From assembly GCF_017316305.2 (NCBI RefSeq), contig NZ_CP147250.1, forward strand, positions 2,107,001-2,171,000: a DNA stretch of 64,000 nt. Direction: 5' to 3'. Both the position numbers and the translations under genes were made by a program. This stretch comes from Enterococcus sp. DIV1094 (lineage in GTDB: Bacteria > Bacillota > Bacilli > Lactobacillales > Enterococcaceae). Within the stretch, counting starts at the first letter, position 1; every line of letters starts with the position of its first letter. Positions 43,584 through 54,552 of this stretch are shown one piece after another. The notes beneath the pieces are model-generated. The model saw only the letters and a list, made by a program, of their open reading frames with translations, was not told where the DNA came from and ran no database searches.

Positions 43584-44543
43584 ATGACTGAAACATTTCG
43601 ACACTATACAGTCATGTTAAAAGAAACGGTAGATGGACTTGCGATCAAACCGAACGGAATATATGTGGACTGTACACTCGGCGGAGCCGGACATAGCGAG
43701 TACTTATTAAGCCAATTGAATACAGAGGGTCATCTTTATGCGTTTGATCAAGATCAAAAGGCAATCGATCACGCAAAAATCCGTTTGGCTGAGTATGTCG
43801 AAAAAGGTATGGTCACTTTTATCAAAGCAAACTTCCGTGAACTTGAAGAGCGTCTGACGGAATACGTTTCTAAAGTCGATGGGATCCTTTACGATTTAGG
43901 CGTGTCCTCGCCGCAACTAGACGAAGCGGAACGTGGGTTCAGTTATCATCAAGATGCGCCTTTAGATATGCGGATGGATCAATCGGCACCATTGTCAGCT
44001 TATCATGTGATCAACGAATATCCATACAACGAATTAGTGAAGATTTTCTTTCGTTATGGAGAAGAAAAGTTTTCAAAACAAATTGCCAGAGAAATTGAAC
44101 GGGTGAGAAAAGATCATCCGATTGAAACAACCGGGGAGTTAGTAGAGATCATCAAAAACGTGATTCCTGCCCCAGCAAGACGAAAAGGCGGTCATCCTGC
44201 AAAACGTATTTTTCAAGCTGTACGAATTGCAGTCAATGATGAATTAGGAGCTGAGGAAGCTTCCTTGGAACAAGCTATCCGTTTATTGAAGGTCGATGGT
44301 CGGATCAGTGTGATCACTTTCCACTCATTAGAAGACCGGATCGTCAAAAACATGTTCAAAGAATATAGTACAGTCAAAGATCTACCACCGGGTTTACCGG
44401 TCGTACCTGATGAGTTCCAACCGGAATTAAAAGTGATCACGAGAAAACCGATGTTACCGTCTGAAGAAGAATTAGCAGAAAACAATCGTTCTCGTAGCGC
44501 AAAACTGCGTATCGCTGAAAAAATAAGAGAGAAAGAGGAGTAG
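43584..44543 (+). CDS. rsmH: 16S rRNA m4C1402 methyltransferase RsmH (MraW)
   Basis: 319 residues. SAM site [14 protein letters not shown] (about 29-42), [27 protein letters not shown] and [16 protein letters not shown] are diagnostic. Methylates N4 of C1402 in 16S rRNA. ATG 43584 lies 21 bp after mraZ with a GGAAGAGG ribosome site; ftsL follows 4 bp later. Confidence 0.98.
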   Translation: MTETFRHYTVMLKETVDGLAIKPNGIYVDCTLGGAGHSEYLLSQLNTEGHLYAFDQDQKAIDHAKIRLAEYVEKGMVTFIKANFRELEERLTEYVSKVDGILYDLGVSSPQLDEAERGFSYHQDAPLDMRMDQSAPLSAYHVINEYPYNELVKIFFRYGEEKFSKQIAREIERVRKDHPIETTGELVEIIKNVIPAPARRKGGHPAKRIFQAVRIAVNDELGAEEASLEQAIRLLKVDGRISVITFHSLEDRIVKNMFKEYSTVKDLPPGLPVVPDEFQPELKVITRKPMLPSEEELAENNRSRSAKLRIAEKIREKEE

Positions 44544-44547
44544 AAGA

Positions 44548-44946
44548 ATGGCAGAATTAAAGAAAGTCCAACAATATCCATATGATTTACAAGAAATTGA
44601 ACTACCAGAGCAACCTCTGCCAGATTCACCCTCTGAGAAAGAAATCATTCTTCCTCAATCGCCAGCTAAGCGCTTGAAGCAAATCTCTATTTTTGAAAAG
44701 CTTGCAGTAGTGTGTATTGCTTTTTCCGTCGTTGCACTTTGTGTGTTGACAGTCATGTTAAGAACCAATATCAGTGGCATGGAAAAACAAATCGGTTCAA
44801 TACAAGTTGAAGCCAATGAGAAGAAACAACAAAAAATAAGTTTGGAACAAGAGAAAAGTGAACTTTCTCGTACCGAACGTGTCAAACAAATCGCAGAAGA
44901 AAAAGGGTTGTCAATCAATGACGACAATTTAAGGAAAGTGAAGTAA
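44548..44946 (+). CDS. ftsL: Cell division protein FtsL
   Basis: 132 residues: cytosolic N-terminus (1-48), one membrane helix (about 50-70), then an extracellular coiled coil (about 72-115). This layout and position define FtsL, which with DivIC and DivIB forms the divisome core that switches on septal wall synthesis. ATG follows AGAGGAGTAG. The next gene starts directly after the stop. Confidence 0.93.
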   Translation: MAELKKVQQYPYDLQEIELPEQPLPDSPSEKEIILPQSPAKRLKQISIFEKLAVVCIAFSVVALCVLTVMLRTNISGMEKQIGSIQVEANEKKQQKISLEQEKSELSRTERVKQIAEEKGLSINDDNLRKVK

Positions 44947-47139
44947 ATGAGTCTTAAAAATAAATTCCGGCGGTTTATGGAAAAGAAAAATCTAAATCCG
45001 ATGAACAATCGCAAAAAAGTAGGTATCATTTTATTTGCTACGAGTATTGGATTGTTCTTTTTATTTGCCGTTCGTTTTGCATACATCGTGATCGGTGGTC
45101 ATGTGGCAGGCACTTCATTAGAAGAAAAAACGAACCAGCTTTACCAAGGAAGTGAAGTGGTCAAGGCAAAAAGGGGCACGATCTTTGATCGTAATGGGGT
45201 AGCTTTAGCAGAAGATGCTACTTCTTACTCGATCAAAGCGATTCTTTCCAAAACCTATACGTCTGGAGACAAAAAATTATTTGCACAAGAAAAAGATTTT
45301 GATACGCTTGCTGATATCATCAGTAAAAACCTTTCAATGGAAAAAAGCAAAGCATTGAAGGTCCTCCGTGATGGAGCCGATCAAAATTTGTATCAAGTAG
45401 AATTTGGTAATTATGGGCGCAATATCACCCAAGAAACCAAACAAAACATTGAAGATGAAATGAAAGCGGCCAATGTTACTGGCCTTTATTTTGATAACCA
45501 TCCAGCACGTATGTATCCAAGTGGTGTCTTTTCTTCCCACTTTATTGGGTACGCTGTACCTGATGAAAAAGAGACTGGTTTAGTCGGACGTCTGGGAATC
45601 GAATCTGCTTATGATGACATCTTAAGTGGACAAAATGGAAAGATCTACTATCAAAAAGATAACTTCCAAAATCCATTACCTGGAACCGTAGCAGAAGAAG
45701 AACCGGCAACCGATGGGAAAAATATCTATACGACCCTTGATAGTCGTCTGCAAACTTACTTGGAAACGTTGATGGACCAAGTGAATGAAGAATACCAACC
45801 CGAAGAATTGACAGCTGTCTTGATGGAAGCTAAAACAGGTGAAATCACTGCCATGGCTCAACGCCCAACGTTCAACCCTGAAACGATGGAAGGATTGACG
45901 GGGGAAGATGCTGTATGGCGTAATATCCTTGTACAAGATTCTTATGAACCAGGTTCGACGATCAAAGTATTCACAACAGCAGCTGCGATCGAAGAAGGTA
46001 AATTTGATGAAAATGAATCGTTCTTATCTGGACAGATCAAAGTGGCTGATGCAACGATCAATGACCATGACTTTGGTAAAAAAGGGATGCTGACGATGCG
46101 TCAAGCTCTTTCTTGGTCTAGTAACGTTGGTATGGTGATGCTTGAACAGCGCTTGGGTGGTAAATGGTATAACTATTTGCAGAAATTAGGATTTGGTCAA
46201 AGCACTCACTCTGGATTAGATGATGAAGTAGCTGGTGCTTTACCGACGGCCAATATCGTTGACCAAGCGATGAGTGCCTATGGTCAAGCGATCGGTGTGA
46301 CTAATTTCCAAATGATGAAAGCTTTCAGCGCAATCGCAAATAATGGCACGATGATCCAACCACGTTATATCAGTAAAATCGTTGATCCAAATACCGGAGA
46401 AGAAGTATCTACTGAAACGGAAGTGTTAGGACAGCCGTTTTCTAAAGAAACGACAGAAAAAGTACGTGAATATATGCGCGATGTCATTGAAGACGAAAAT
46501 TATGGTAGTGCGTATGGCGTGTATAGTGTTCCAGGATATAACATCGCAGCTAAGACTGGTACTGCTCAGATTGCCTCAGATACAGGAGGCTACCTAACAG
46601 GAGAAACAGCTTATCTATATTCGATCGTCGAAATGATACCAGCTGAAGATCCTGAATATGTGTTATATCTGACAATGAAACATCCTAAGACATATGACCG
46701 TACAGCTTTAGCAAAAATCGCAAACCCATTGTTAAAACGAGCGATGGATTTCAAAGAAGCTGAAACAGCTACACCAGAAGAAAAGCAGACTGGCAATGTG
46801 ACAGTCTCTGATTACCGGAACTTAAATCCTGATATTGCGGCCGCAGATGCACAAAAAAGCGGGTTGCAACCAGTAGTCATCGGTGATGGAGACAAGGTGC
46901 AAGCACAGTCCACAGCAAATGGTGATGAGCTGATATCTGGAGAAAAATTGATTTTATATACTGGTGGTACTGCACTGATGCCTGATGTAACAGGTTGGTC
47001 AAAAGCAGATATCATGAAACTAGGAAAAATACTTGGTGTAGAAGTGACGTTCCATGGCGATGGTTACGCAACGGAACAAAGCCTTGCACCATATGAAAAA
47101 ATATCTGATGAAACCTTGAGTTTCCATCTAAAAGAATAA
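44947..47139 (+). CDS. pbpX: Division-specific penicillin-binding protein (PBP2X type) with PASTA domains
   Basis: 730 residues. N-terminal membrane anchor (about 27-46), dimerisation domain, transpeptidase with STIK (Ser about 337), SSN (about 391) and KTGTAQ (about 535), then two PASTA repeats (about 625-680 and 680-730). It cross-links septal peptidoglycan. The active-site motifs are intact. The start at 44947 has no separate gap from ftsL; its ribosome site (AAGGAAGTG) is in the ftsL end. Confidence 0.96.
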   Translation: MSLKNKFRRFMEKKNLNPMNNRKKVGIILFATSIGLFFLFAVRFAYIVIGGHVAGTSLEEKTNQLYQGSEVVKAKRGTIFDRNGVALAEDATSYSIKAILSKTYTSGDKKLFAQEKDFDTLADIISKNLSMEKSKALKVLRDGADQNLYQVEFGNYGRNITQETKQNIEDEMKAANVTGLYFDNHPARMYPSGVFSSHFIGYAVPDEKETGLVGRLGIESAYDDILSGQNGKIYYQKDNFQNPLPGTVAEEEPATDGKNIYTTLDSRLQTYLETLMDQVNEEYQPEELTAVLMEAKTGEITAMAQRPTFNPETMEGLTGEDAVWRNILVQDSYEPGSTIKVFTTAAAIEEGKFDENESFLSGQIKVADATINDHDFGKKGMLTMRQALSWSSNVGMVMLEQRLGGKWYNYLQKLGFGQSTHSGLDDEVAGALPTANIVDQAMSAYGQAIGVTNFQMMKAFSAIANNGTMIQPRYISKIVDPNTGEEVSTETEVLGQPFSKETTEKVREYMRDVIEDENYGSAYGVYSVPGYNIAAKTGTAQIASDTGGYLTGETAYLYSIVEMIPAEDPEYVLYLTMKHPKTYDRTALAKIANPLLKRAMDFKEAETATPEEKQTGNVTVSDYRNLNPDIAAADAQKSGLQPVVIGDGDKVQAQSTANGDELISGEKLILYTGGTALMPDVTGWSKADIMKLGKILGVEVTFHGDGYATEQSLAPYEKISDETLSFHLKE

Positions 47140-47155
47140 TAGGAGAGAAGAGAGC

Positions 47156-48118
47156 ATGGATTTGACACAAACATTGATCCCCATTGCGAGTAGTTGTGCA
47201 ATGACGATTGCAACAATGCCGTTATTTATTGGTTATTTTCAAATGAAAAAACAAGGCCAAGCCATTCGTGAGGAGGGACCTAAATGGCATAATGTAAAAG
47301 CCGGAACTCCAACGATGGGGGGATTGGTGTTTTTAGTCAGTGCGATCTTGACAGGTATCTGGGTAGGTGCTTGGCAACAACAGTTGACACCTACTCTTTT
47401 CATCTTACTTTTTGTCCTTGCTTTATACGGGGCAATCGGCTTCTTGGATGATTTTATCAAAATCTTCAAGAAAAGAAACATGGGACTGAATTCAAAGCAA
47501 AAACTGATCGGACAAATCGCAGGTGGAATCATCTTTTATCTCGTTTATCGTGGGGAAGGTTATCCAGGAACACTGAACTTTTTTGGCATCGATCTGCCAT
47601 TAAGTTGGTTGTACGGAGTATTTGCGATTTTTTGGCTAGTCGGCTTTTCCAATGCGGTCAACTTGACAGATGGGATCGACGGCTTAGTGGCTGGATTAGG
47701 CAGTATTTCATTTTTGACCTATGCAGTGATTGCTTGGCACCAACAACAGTATGACGTATTAGTCATCTGTTTAAGTGTTTTGGGCGGTTTACTAGGTTTT
47801 TTCGTTTACAATCGTAAGCCAGCCAAAATTTTTATGGGTGATGTCGGTTCTTTGGCTTTAGGTGGCTTATTAGCGGCAATCTCGATCATGCTCAATCAAG
47901 AATGGACGTTATTGCTGATCGGATTGATGTATGTCATTGAAACAGCTAGTGTGATGTTGCAAGTTTCTTCTTTCAAATTGACGGGGAAAAGAATCTTTAA
48001 AATGTCACCGATCCATCATCATTTCGAGATGAGTGGCTGGTCAGAATGGAAGATCGACACTGTCTTTTGGATAACAAGTGTAATTACTTCATTGATCACA
48101 TTATGGATCGTATGGTAG
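47156..48118 (+). CDS. mraY: Phospho-N-acetylmuramoyl-pentapeptide transferase
   Basis: 320 residues, ten membrane helices expected. The Mg-binding FLDDFIK (about 97-103), NLTDGIDGL (about 170) and the C-terminal HHHFE loop (PIHHHFEMSGWSE) are all present. It forms lipid I at the inner membrane face. ATG follows AGGAGAGAAGAG, 17 bp after the PBP gene. Confidence 0.98.
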   Translation: MDLTQTLIPIASSCAMTIATMPLFIGYFQMKKQGQAIREEGPKWHNVKAGTPTMGGLVFLVSAILTGIWVGAWQQQLTPTLFILLFVLALYGAIGFLDDFIKIFKKRNMGLNSKQKLIGQIAGGIIFYLVYRGEGYPGTLNFFGIDLPLSWLYGVFAIFWLVGFSNAVNLTDGIDGLVAGLGSISFLTYAVIAWHQQQYDVLVICLSVLGGLLGFFVYNRKPAKIFMGDVGSLALGGLLAAISIMLNQEWTLLLIGLMYVIETASVMLQVSSFKLTGKRIFKMSPIHHHFEMSGWSEWKIDTVFWITSVITSLITLWIVW

Positions 48119-48130
48119 GAGATGACGAGA

Positions 48131-49492
48131 ATGAAAAAAATAACAACTTATGAAAATAAAAAAATCCTTGTTTTAGGATTAGCAAAAAGCGGATTTAGTG
48201 CGGCCAAGTTATTACATGAACTGGGCGCACTTGTCACCGTTAATGACGGTAAACCATTTGATGAAAATCCTGAAGCACAGGAATTGCTATCTTTAGGGAT
48301 CAAAGTCGTGACCGGTAGTCACCCCATCGAACTATTAGATGAAAAATTTTCGATGATTGTCAAAAACCCTGGTATTCCTTACACACAACCATTAGTTGCA
48401 AAAGCTCAAGAAATGGGTATTCCGGTAATTACGGAAGTTGAACTAGCTTACGAAGTAGCGGAATGCCCAATTATAGGTATCACAGGAACCAACGGAAAGA
48501 CAACGACCACTACGATGATCGGTTTATTGCTGAATGCAGGGAAATCGGCGGGTGTTGCACGTTTAGCAGGGAATATCGGGTTTCCTGCAAGTAGTGTGGC
48601 ACAAGAGGCTGGTCCAGAAGATAAAATCGTCATGGAACTATCAAGCTTCCAGTTGATGGGAATCACTGATCTTCGTCCACATATTGCAGTGATCACGAAC
48701 ATCTATGAAGCCCATATCGACTATCACGGCTCTCGTCCAGCTTATGTCAAAGCCAAATGGCATTTGCAAAAAAATATGACAGCAGACGATTACCTCGTGT
48801 TGAATTGGAACCAAAAAGAATTACAAGAACTCAGTAGAAAAACGAAGGCAAAAGTATTGCCTTTTGCGACAGATCAAGTTTTGGAAACAGGCGCTTATTC
48901 TTTTGAAGGAGTCATTTATTACGATAAAGAAAAAGTGATGGATACCTCAGAAATCGGTGTTCCAGGCGCCCATAATGTTGAAAATGCACTAGCAGCGATT
49001 ACAGTGGCAAAACAACATGGCATATCAAATGAGGAAATAAAAGAAACGTTGAGTCATTTTCATGGCGTGCCTCACCGTACACAGTATGTTGGTGAAGTCC
49101 AAGGACGTAAATTTTATAATGATTCGAAAGCGACTAATATCTTAGCAACGAAGATGGCTTTAGGTGGTTTCAAACCAGAAACAATGATCTTGATTGCTGG
49201 TGGACTTGATCGTGGAAATTCATTTGATGAATTGATTCCATCGCTTGAAGGAGTCAAAGGCTTGATCACGTTTGGTGAGACAAAAGAGAAATTGAAAGAC
49301 GCGGGTGAAAAAGCAGGGATCCCGACGATCTATACGGCAGAATCTGCGGAAGCAGCGGTTCCATTAGCTTTAGAAAATAGCGACCCGGGAGACGTGGTTT
49401 TATTGTCACCTGCTAATGCAAGCTGGGATCAATACCCTAACTTTGAGATCCGAGGCGATCGCTTTATGGAAGCCGTAAGAAAATTAAAATAG
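48131..49492 (+). CDS. murD: UDP-N-acetylmuramoylalanine--D-glutamate ligase
   Basis: 453 residues. ATP site GTNGKTTTT (about 118-126), substrate loop [16 protein letters not shown] and the C-terminal [20 protein letters not shown] are diagnostic. Adds D-Glu to UDP-MurNAc-Ala. I start at ATG 48131, ten bases after TAGGAG, rather than ATG 48122, which is too close to it. Confidence 0.98.
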   Translation: MKKITTYENKKILVLGLAKSGFSAAKLLHELGALVTVNDGKPFDENPEAQELLSLGIKVVTGSHPIELLDEKFSMIVKNPGIPYTQPLVAKAQEMGIPVITEVELAYEVAECPIIGITGTNGKTTTTTMIGLLLNAGKSAGVARLAGNIGFPASSVAQEAGPEDKIVMELSSFQLMGITDLRPHIAVITNIYEAHIDYHGSRPAYVKAKWHLQKNMTADDYLVLNWNQKELQELSRKTKAKVLPFATDQVLETGAYSFEGVIYYDKEKVMDTSEIGVPGAHNVENALAAITVAKQHGISNEEIKETLSHFHGVPHRTQYVGEVQGRKFYNDSKATNILATKMALGGFKPETMILIAGGLDRGNSFDELIPSLEGVKGLITFGETKEKLKDAGEKAGIPTIYTAESAEAAVPLALENSDPGDVVLLSPANASWDQYPNFEIRGDRFMEAVRKLK

Positions 49493-49518
49493 AAAAGTAG
49501 AAACGAGCGATAATAACT

Positions 49519-50607
49519 ATGAAAATTTTGGTAACAGGTGGAGGAACCGGTGGACATATCTATCCCGCGCTAGCCTTCGTCAATTATGTGAAAACACAAG
49601 AGCCGAACGCCGAGTTTATGTATGTAGGTGCAAAACGTGGTTTGGAAAATAAAATCGTCCCAACCACTGGGATTCCTTTTCATACCTTAGAGATCCAAGG
49701 ATTTCAGCGAAAGTTTTCACTAGGTAATGTCAAAACGATCCATTTATTTTTAAAAAGTATCCATCAAGCAAAAAAAATACTAAAAGAATTCCAACCGGAT
49801 ATCGTGATCGGGACGGGTGGCTATGTATCGGGGGCAGTTGTCTATGCTTCTGCTAAGTTAGGGATTCCGACGATCATCCATGAACAAAACAGTGTTCCGG
49901 GAATGACGAATAAATTTTTAAGTCGCTACGTGGATCGGATCGCCCTTTCTTTTAAAGATGCAGCAACATTTTTTCCAGAAAATAAATCGGTTTTGATCGG
50001 TAATCCACGTGCCCAAGAAGTTGCAGATACGATGAAAACTGATATTCTAAAAAAATTCGACCTTGATCCTGAGAAAAAAACAGTTTTGATTTTTGGCGGG
50101 AGCCAAGGGGCATTAAAAATCAATCAAGCTGTTACTTCTTATTTAGACACGTTTACTGCTACTGACTATCAGATTCTTTACGCATCAGGTGATCGCTATT
50201 ATCAAAGCATTAAGGAAACACTTGGAGAAGCGAAAGCAAACATCAGCATCCAACCTTATATCAATGATATGGCTGAAGTGATGGCGGCAAGTGATTTGTT
50301 AGTTGGTCGAGCAGGAGCAACATCGATTGCTGAATTGACTGCCTTAGGGTTACCTTCGATCCTTATCCCGAGTCCCTATGTGACGAACGACCATCAAACT
50401 AAAAATGCGATGAGCTTAGTTCGAGTTGGGGCAGCCAAGATGATTGCAGATGGAGAATTGGACGGTGATTCATTAGGCGCCGCGATCGCTGAGATCATGA
50501 CAGATGAAACATTACAAAAGAACATGTCAACTGCTTCTAAAACATTAGGTATACCGGATGCATCGGAGCGCTTGTATCAACTGGCAAAATCGTTAATCAA
50601 AGAGTAA
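49519..50607 (+). CDS. murG: UDP-N-acetylglucosamine transferase MurG
   Basis: 362 residues. [13 protein letters not shown] at the N-terminus, [21 protein letters not shown] and the GGSQGA plus GAATSIAE motifs of GT-B family 28 are clear. Adds GlcNAc to lipid I, giving lipid II. The ribosome site is weak (ACGAGCG), suggesting reliance on upstream translation or low rate. Confidence 0.98.
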   Translation: MKILVTGGGTGGHIYPALAFVNYVKTQEPNAEFMYVGAKRGLENKIVPTTGIPFHTLEIQGFQRKFSLGNVKTIHLFLKSIHQAKKILKEFQPDIVIGTGGYVSGAVVYASAKLGIPTIIHEQNSVPGMTNKFLSRYVDRIALSFKDAATFFPENKSVLIGNPRAQEVADTMKTDILKKFDLDPEKKTVLIFGGSQGALKINQAVTSYLDTFTATDYQILYASGDRYYQSIKETLGEAKANISIQPYINDMAEVMAASDLLVGRAGATSIAELTALGLPSILIPSPYVTNDHQTKNAMSLVRVGAAKMIADGELDGDSLGAAIAEIMTDETLQKNMSTASKTLGIPDASERLYQLAKSLIKE

Positions 50608-50621
50608 GGTGGTGGTCATAG

Positions 50622-51785
50622 ATGAGTAAGAAAAAAGAAACAAAAAAGCCGGAGCAGTCAAACGACGAAAAAAAGTTGACGCCTTGGCAAATGGCCAACC
50701 GTGAATACTTAGAAGAACATAAAGAGCAGTCAGAGAAGCCGCTGGAAACAAGTGAAAAAAGCGATCAAAAGGAAGAGCAACAAGAAGCTACTATTCCTTC
50801 TAAAGTCGAAGACCCGCTTGTTGAAGAAGACTTCTTGGACTATGAAGAAATCGAACATAAGAAAGACGGCGCACCATATAATGGTTCGTTTATCGATCGT
50901 TTACCTAACTTGAAGAATTACCGAAACAAAGTTTTATATCGTAGGCTGAGCTTAATCATTTCCATTCTGTTGATTCCTTTGTTATTTTTGATTTATTATG
51001 TTTCTCCTTTAAGTAAATTAGAGGCAGTTTCTATTTCGGGAAACGAGGTCGTCTCCAAAGAAGAAATATTGAATGATACGCAATTAGAGATGAACCAGCA
51101 TATCTGGGGACAGTATTGGCACCGCCAAACTTATATCGACCAGTTGAAAAAAGAACAACCACGGATAAAATCTGCTACGATCGCTTTTAGTGGCATCAAT
51201 ACATTTGATCTGTCTGTCACTGAATACAAAGAGATCGCCTTGATTTTAACGGACGGGAAATATCATCCTGTGATCGAAGATGGCACGGTGTTAGATGAGA
51301 CGGTTGAAAGTCCTACGAAGAACTTACCGATCTTAGAAGGATTCACAGATTCAACAAAAATCAAAGAATTAGCAACCGAATATAATAAGCTATCACCAGA
51401 ATTGCAAAAAGCCATTTCAGAAATCAAGTATACGCCTCGTGATACTAATAAAAATTTGATCCAGCTAAATATGAATGATGGCAATCAGGTGATCGTCAAC
51501 ATTAGTAATTTAGCGACACAAATGAATTTTTATGCGCAAGTAGCAAGTGAAATGGAAGAAAATGGCGTGATCGATATGGAAGTAGGGATTTTCTCTTACC
51601 CATACTCAAATAACGATGAAGAAGAATCAGAAGAGGGAACAGAAGCAGGAACAGAAGAAAGCACAAACCAAACTTCTGTACCGGAAACAAGCGAAAATGA
51701 GCCTGAAATCAGCGAGAATCAAGACGAAATGAATCCGACAAATGAAAATACGACCCCATCTTCGTCAAGTTTGGATGAAAATTAA
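50622..51785 (+). CDS. divIB: Cell division protein DivIB (FtsQ)
   Basis: 387 residues. A long, highly charged cytosolic N-terminus (1-107), one membrane helix (about 108-127), a POTRA domain starting LEAVSISGNEVVSKEEI, a beta domain, then a C-terminal tail of about 55 residues rich in Glu, Ser, Thr and Asn outside the cell. It joins FtsL and DivIC in the divisome. ATG follows AAGGTGGTGG. The long acidic tails explain its length over typical FtsQ. Confidence 0.95.
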   Translation: MSKKKETKKPEQSNDEKKLTPWQMANREYLEEHKEQSEKPLETSEKSDQKEEQQEATIPSKVEDPLVEEDFLDYEEIEHKKDGAPYNGSFIDRLPNLKNYRNKVLYRRLSLIISILLIPLLFLIYYVSPLSKLEAVSISGNEVVSKEEILNDTQLEMNQHIWGQYWHRQTYIDQLKKEQPRIKSATIAFSGINTFDLSVTEYKEIALILTDGKYHPVIEDGTVLDETVESPTKNLPILEGFTDSTKIKELATEYNKLSPELQKAISEIKYTPRDTNKNLIQLNMNDGNQVIVNISNLATQMNFYAQVASEMEENGVIDMEVGIFSYPYSNNDEEESEEGTEAGTEESTNQTSVPETSENEPEISENQDEMNPTNENTTPSSSSLDEN

Positions 51786-51939
51786 GAAAACCATTGTAAA
51801 ATGTGATAATCTACTTTCTAAAAACTGGTAATTTATGGTAAAATTGGAAACAGTGAATATATCTATAAAGTATATTTTTAAAACGGACGTTATTTGTTCG
51901 CATGTATATGGAATAGTTAAGTAGGAGGGAATCCCATTC
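51786..51939 (+). promoter_or_regulatory. Gap before ftsA with possible promoters
   Basis: The longest gap inside the dcw cluster (154 bp), AT-rich, no gene. TGGTAAAAT (51836-51844) is an extended -10 motif with a weak -35 (TTTCTA) 18 bp upstream; a second AT-rich candidate lies near 51805. An internal ftsAZ promoter is likely. Confidence 0.45.
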
Positions 51940-53268
51940 ATGGCAAAAACAGGAATGTACGTAGGCCTTGATATTGGAACGACATCTGTCAAAGTTGTCG
52001 TGGCTGAATATATCGACAGCCAAATGAATATTATTGGAGTAGGGAACGCAAAATCAGAAGGGATTAACCGAGGCATCATCGTTGATATCGACAAAACAGT
52101 TCAAGCGATACAGCGAGCAGTGCGTCAGGCAGAAGAAAAAGCCGGCATCCAAATCAAAAGTGTAAGTGTGGGTCTACCAGCAAACATGCTTGAAGTAGAA
52201 AACTGCCAAGGGATGATTGCAGTAAACGGAGATTCAAAAGAAATCACCGATGAAGATGTCCGTAACGTGGCTTCAGCTGCACTGGTTCGTTCAATACCTC
52301 CTGAACGTCAAATCGTGTCAATTTTACCACAGGACTTTACGGTAGATGGATTCGAAGGCATCAAAGATCCTCGCGGGATGATCGGTGTCAGATTAGAAAT
52401 GTACGGTCTATTATTTACAGGACCAAAAACAATCATTCATAACATCCGCAAGTGTGTTGAGAATGCAGGGTTGATCGTGAACGAATTAGTGATCACACCT
52501 TTAGCATTGACTGAATCGATTCTTTCAGATGGAGAAAAAGATTTTGGTACGATCGTGATCGACATGGGTGGCGGACAAACAACCACTGCTGTCATGCACG
52601 ACAAACAGTTGAAATTCACAAGCCTGGATCAAGAAGGCGGCGAGTTTGTTACAAAAGATATCTCTATCGTTTTGAATACGTCATTCAACAATGCAGAAGC
52701 ATTAAAAATAAATTATGGGGATGCTTACCCAGAACGTACTTCAGAGCAAGAAGAATTTCCGGTAGATGTGATCGGCCAAACAGAGCCTGTTAGAGTCGAT
52801 GAGCATTATCTATCAGAAGTGATCTCAGCTCGTATGGAACAAATCTTCAACAAAGCAAAAGAAGCGTTGGATCAAATCGAAGCGTTAGAACTGCCTGGCG
52901 GCATCGTTCTAACTGGTGGGGCAGCAAGCCTTCCAGGTGTAGTTGATTTGGCACAGGAAATATTTGGCGTAAATGTAAAACTTTATGTACCAAATCAAAT
53001 GGGTCTAAGAAATCCGGTATTTACAAACGTGATCAGTATCGTTGATTACTCTGCGAATTTAAGTGAAGTCTATCAATTAGCTAAAATCGCTGTAATGGGT
53101 GAATCAGCACCTGTTCATTATACAACCAATGAGCCGGAAGCTCACACATCTTATGAACAATATGATGTGGCAGAAGAAACAACGTATAACGAAGAACCAG
53201 AAGAAAAAAAATCTGGGGAAAACGTTACAAGTAAAATCAAAGGATTTTTTACCAATATATTTGATTAA
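51940..53268 (+). CDS. ftsA: Cell division protein FtsA
   Basis: 442 residues, actin-like ATPase that anchors FtsZ to the membrane. Phosphate-1 motif GLDIGTTSVKVVV, VIDMGGGQTTTAV (phosphate 2), adenosine motif GIVLTGGAASLPG, an extended variable region (about 370-420), and the C-terminal amphipathic membrane helix SKIKGFFTNIFD. ATG 51940 follows AGGAGGG. Confidence 0.98.
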   Translation: MAKTGMYVGLDIGTTSVKVVVAEYIDSQMNIIGVGNAKSEGINRGIIVDIDKTVQAIQRAVRQAEEKAGIQIKSVSVGLPANMLEVENCQGMIAVNGDSKEITDEDVRNVASAALVRSIPPERQIVSILPQDFTVDGFEGIKDPRGMIGVRLEMYGLLFTGPKTIIHNIRKCVENAGLIVNELVITPLALTESILSDGEKDFGTIVIDMGGGQTTTAVMHDKQLKFTSLDQEGGEFVTKDISIVLNTSFNNAEALKINYGDAYPERTSEQEEFPVDVIGQTEPVRVDEHYLSEVISARMEQIFNKAKEALDQIEALELPGGIVLTGGAASLPGVVDLAQEIFGVNVKLYVPNQMGLRNPVFTNVISIVDYSANLSEVYQLAKIAVMGESAPVHYTTNEPEAHTSYEQYDVAEETTYNEEPEEKKSGENVTSKIKGFFTNIFD

Positions 53269-53289
53269 TCATCGTGGGAGGAAAAAAAC

Positions 53290-54537
53290 ATGGAATTCTC
53301 AATTGATAATAACATCAATGACGGCGCAGTAATCAAAGTCATCGGCGTCGGTGGCGGAGGCGGAAATGCTGTAAACCGTATGATTGAAGAAAACGTTAAA
53401 GGTGTTGAGTTCATCACTGCCAACACAGACGTACAAGCATTAAAAAATTCAAAAGCAGAAACAGTGATTCAATTAGGCCCTAAATATACACGTGGCTTAG
53501 GTGCAGGTTCACAACCAGAAGTTGGTCAAAAAGCAGCAGAAGAAAGTGAACAATCTTTACGTGAAGCACTTGAAGGTGCTGACATGATCTTCATCACTGC
53601 TGGTATGGGTGGCGGAACTGGTACTGGTGCAGCACCGATCGTTGCGGGTATCGCTAGAGAATTAGGCGCATTGACAGTAGGTGTAGTGACTCGTCCATTC
53701 ACATTTGAAGGACCAAAACGTGGTCGTTTCGCCGCTGAAGGAATCGCTCGTTTGAAAGAAAACGTGGATACATTATTGATCATCTCTAACAACCGTCTTC
53801 TTGAAGTCGTTGATAAAAAGACACCGATGCTTGAAGCATTCCGTGAGGCAGATAATGTCTTACGCCAAGGTGTTCAAGGTATCTCTGATCTGATCACTGC
53901 TCCAGGTTACGTAAACTTGGACTTCGCTGATGTGAAGACAGTTATGGCAAACCAAGGAACTGCTTTGATGGGTATCGGAGTAGCAAGTGGCGAAGAACGC
54001 GTGATCGAAGCAACGAAGAAAGCTATCTCTTCTCCATTATTAGAAACATCGATCGATGGGGCAGAACAAGTCCTATTGAATATCACTGGTGGCTTAGATA
54101 TGACATTGTTCGAAGCACAAGACGCTTCAGACATCGTCGCTAATGCAGCAACTGGCGATGTAAATATCATCTTAGGTACATCGATCAATGAAGAAATGGG
54201 CGATGAGATCCGTGTAACGGTCATTGCTACAGGTATTGATGAAACAAAAAAGGAACGAAAGTCTAGTCGTCCAGCTAGACAAACACCAACACAAACGCAA
54301 TCTTCTGCTCAAAGCAATCGATTAGACATGGACCAAGCAAAACCGATCACTGCTGAAGATGAAAGCAGTTTTGGTGATTGGGACATCCGTCGCGAACAAA
54401 ATGTTCGCCCTAAAGTGGATGAGTCTAATTATGAAACTATTGAGAAAAAAGAATTTGATACATTCAATCGTGAAGAAACAAAAACAAAAGGTGACGACGA
54501 ATTGAATACACCGCCGTTTTTCCGTCGTAAAAAATAA
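53290..54537 (+). CDS. ftsZ: Cell division protein FtsZ
   Basis: 415 residues, tubulin-like GTPase that forms the Z-ring. GTP-binding loop GMGGGTGTG (about 104-112), N-terminal [14 protein letters not shown]7 region with NLDFADV, a variable linker (about 318-400), and the C-terminal conserved peptide [11 protein letters not shown] that binds FtsA and SepF. Strong codon bias fits high expression. GGGAGG precedes the start. Confidence 0.99.
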   Translation: MEFSIDNNINDGAVIKVIGVGGGGGNAVNRMIEENVKGVEFITANTDVQALKNSKAETVIQLGPKYTRGLGAGSQPEVGQKAAEESEQSLREALEGADMIFITAGMGGGTGTGAAPIVAGIARELGALTVGVVTRPFTFEGPKRGRFAAEGIARLKENVDTLLIISNNRLLEVVDKKTPMLEAFREADNVLRQGVQGISDLITAPGYVNLDFADVKTVMANQGTALMGIGVASGEERVIEATKKAISSPLLETSIDGAEQVLLNITGGLDMTLFEAQDASDIVANAATGDVNIILGTSINEEMGDEIRVTVIATGIDETKKERKSSRPARQTPTQTQSSAQSNRLDMDQAKPITAEDESSFGDWDIRREQNVRPKVDESNYETIEKKEFDTFNREETKTKGDDELNTPPFFRRKK

Positions 54538-54552
54538 AAGGAGGAAGAGCAC

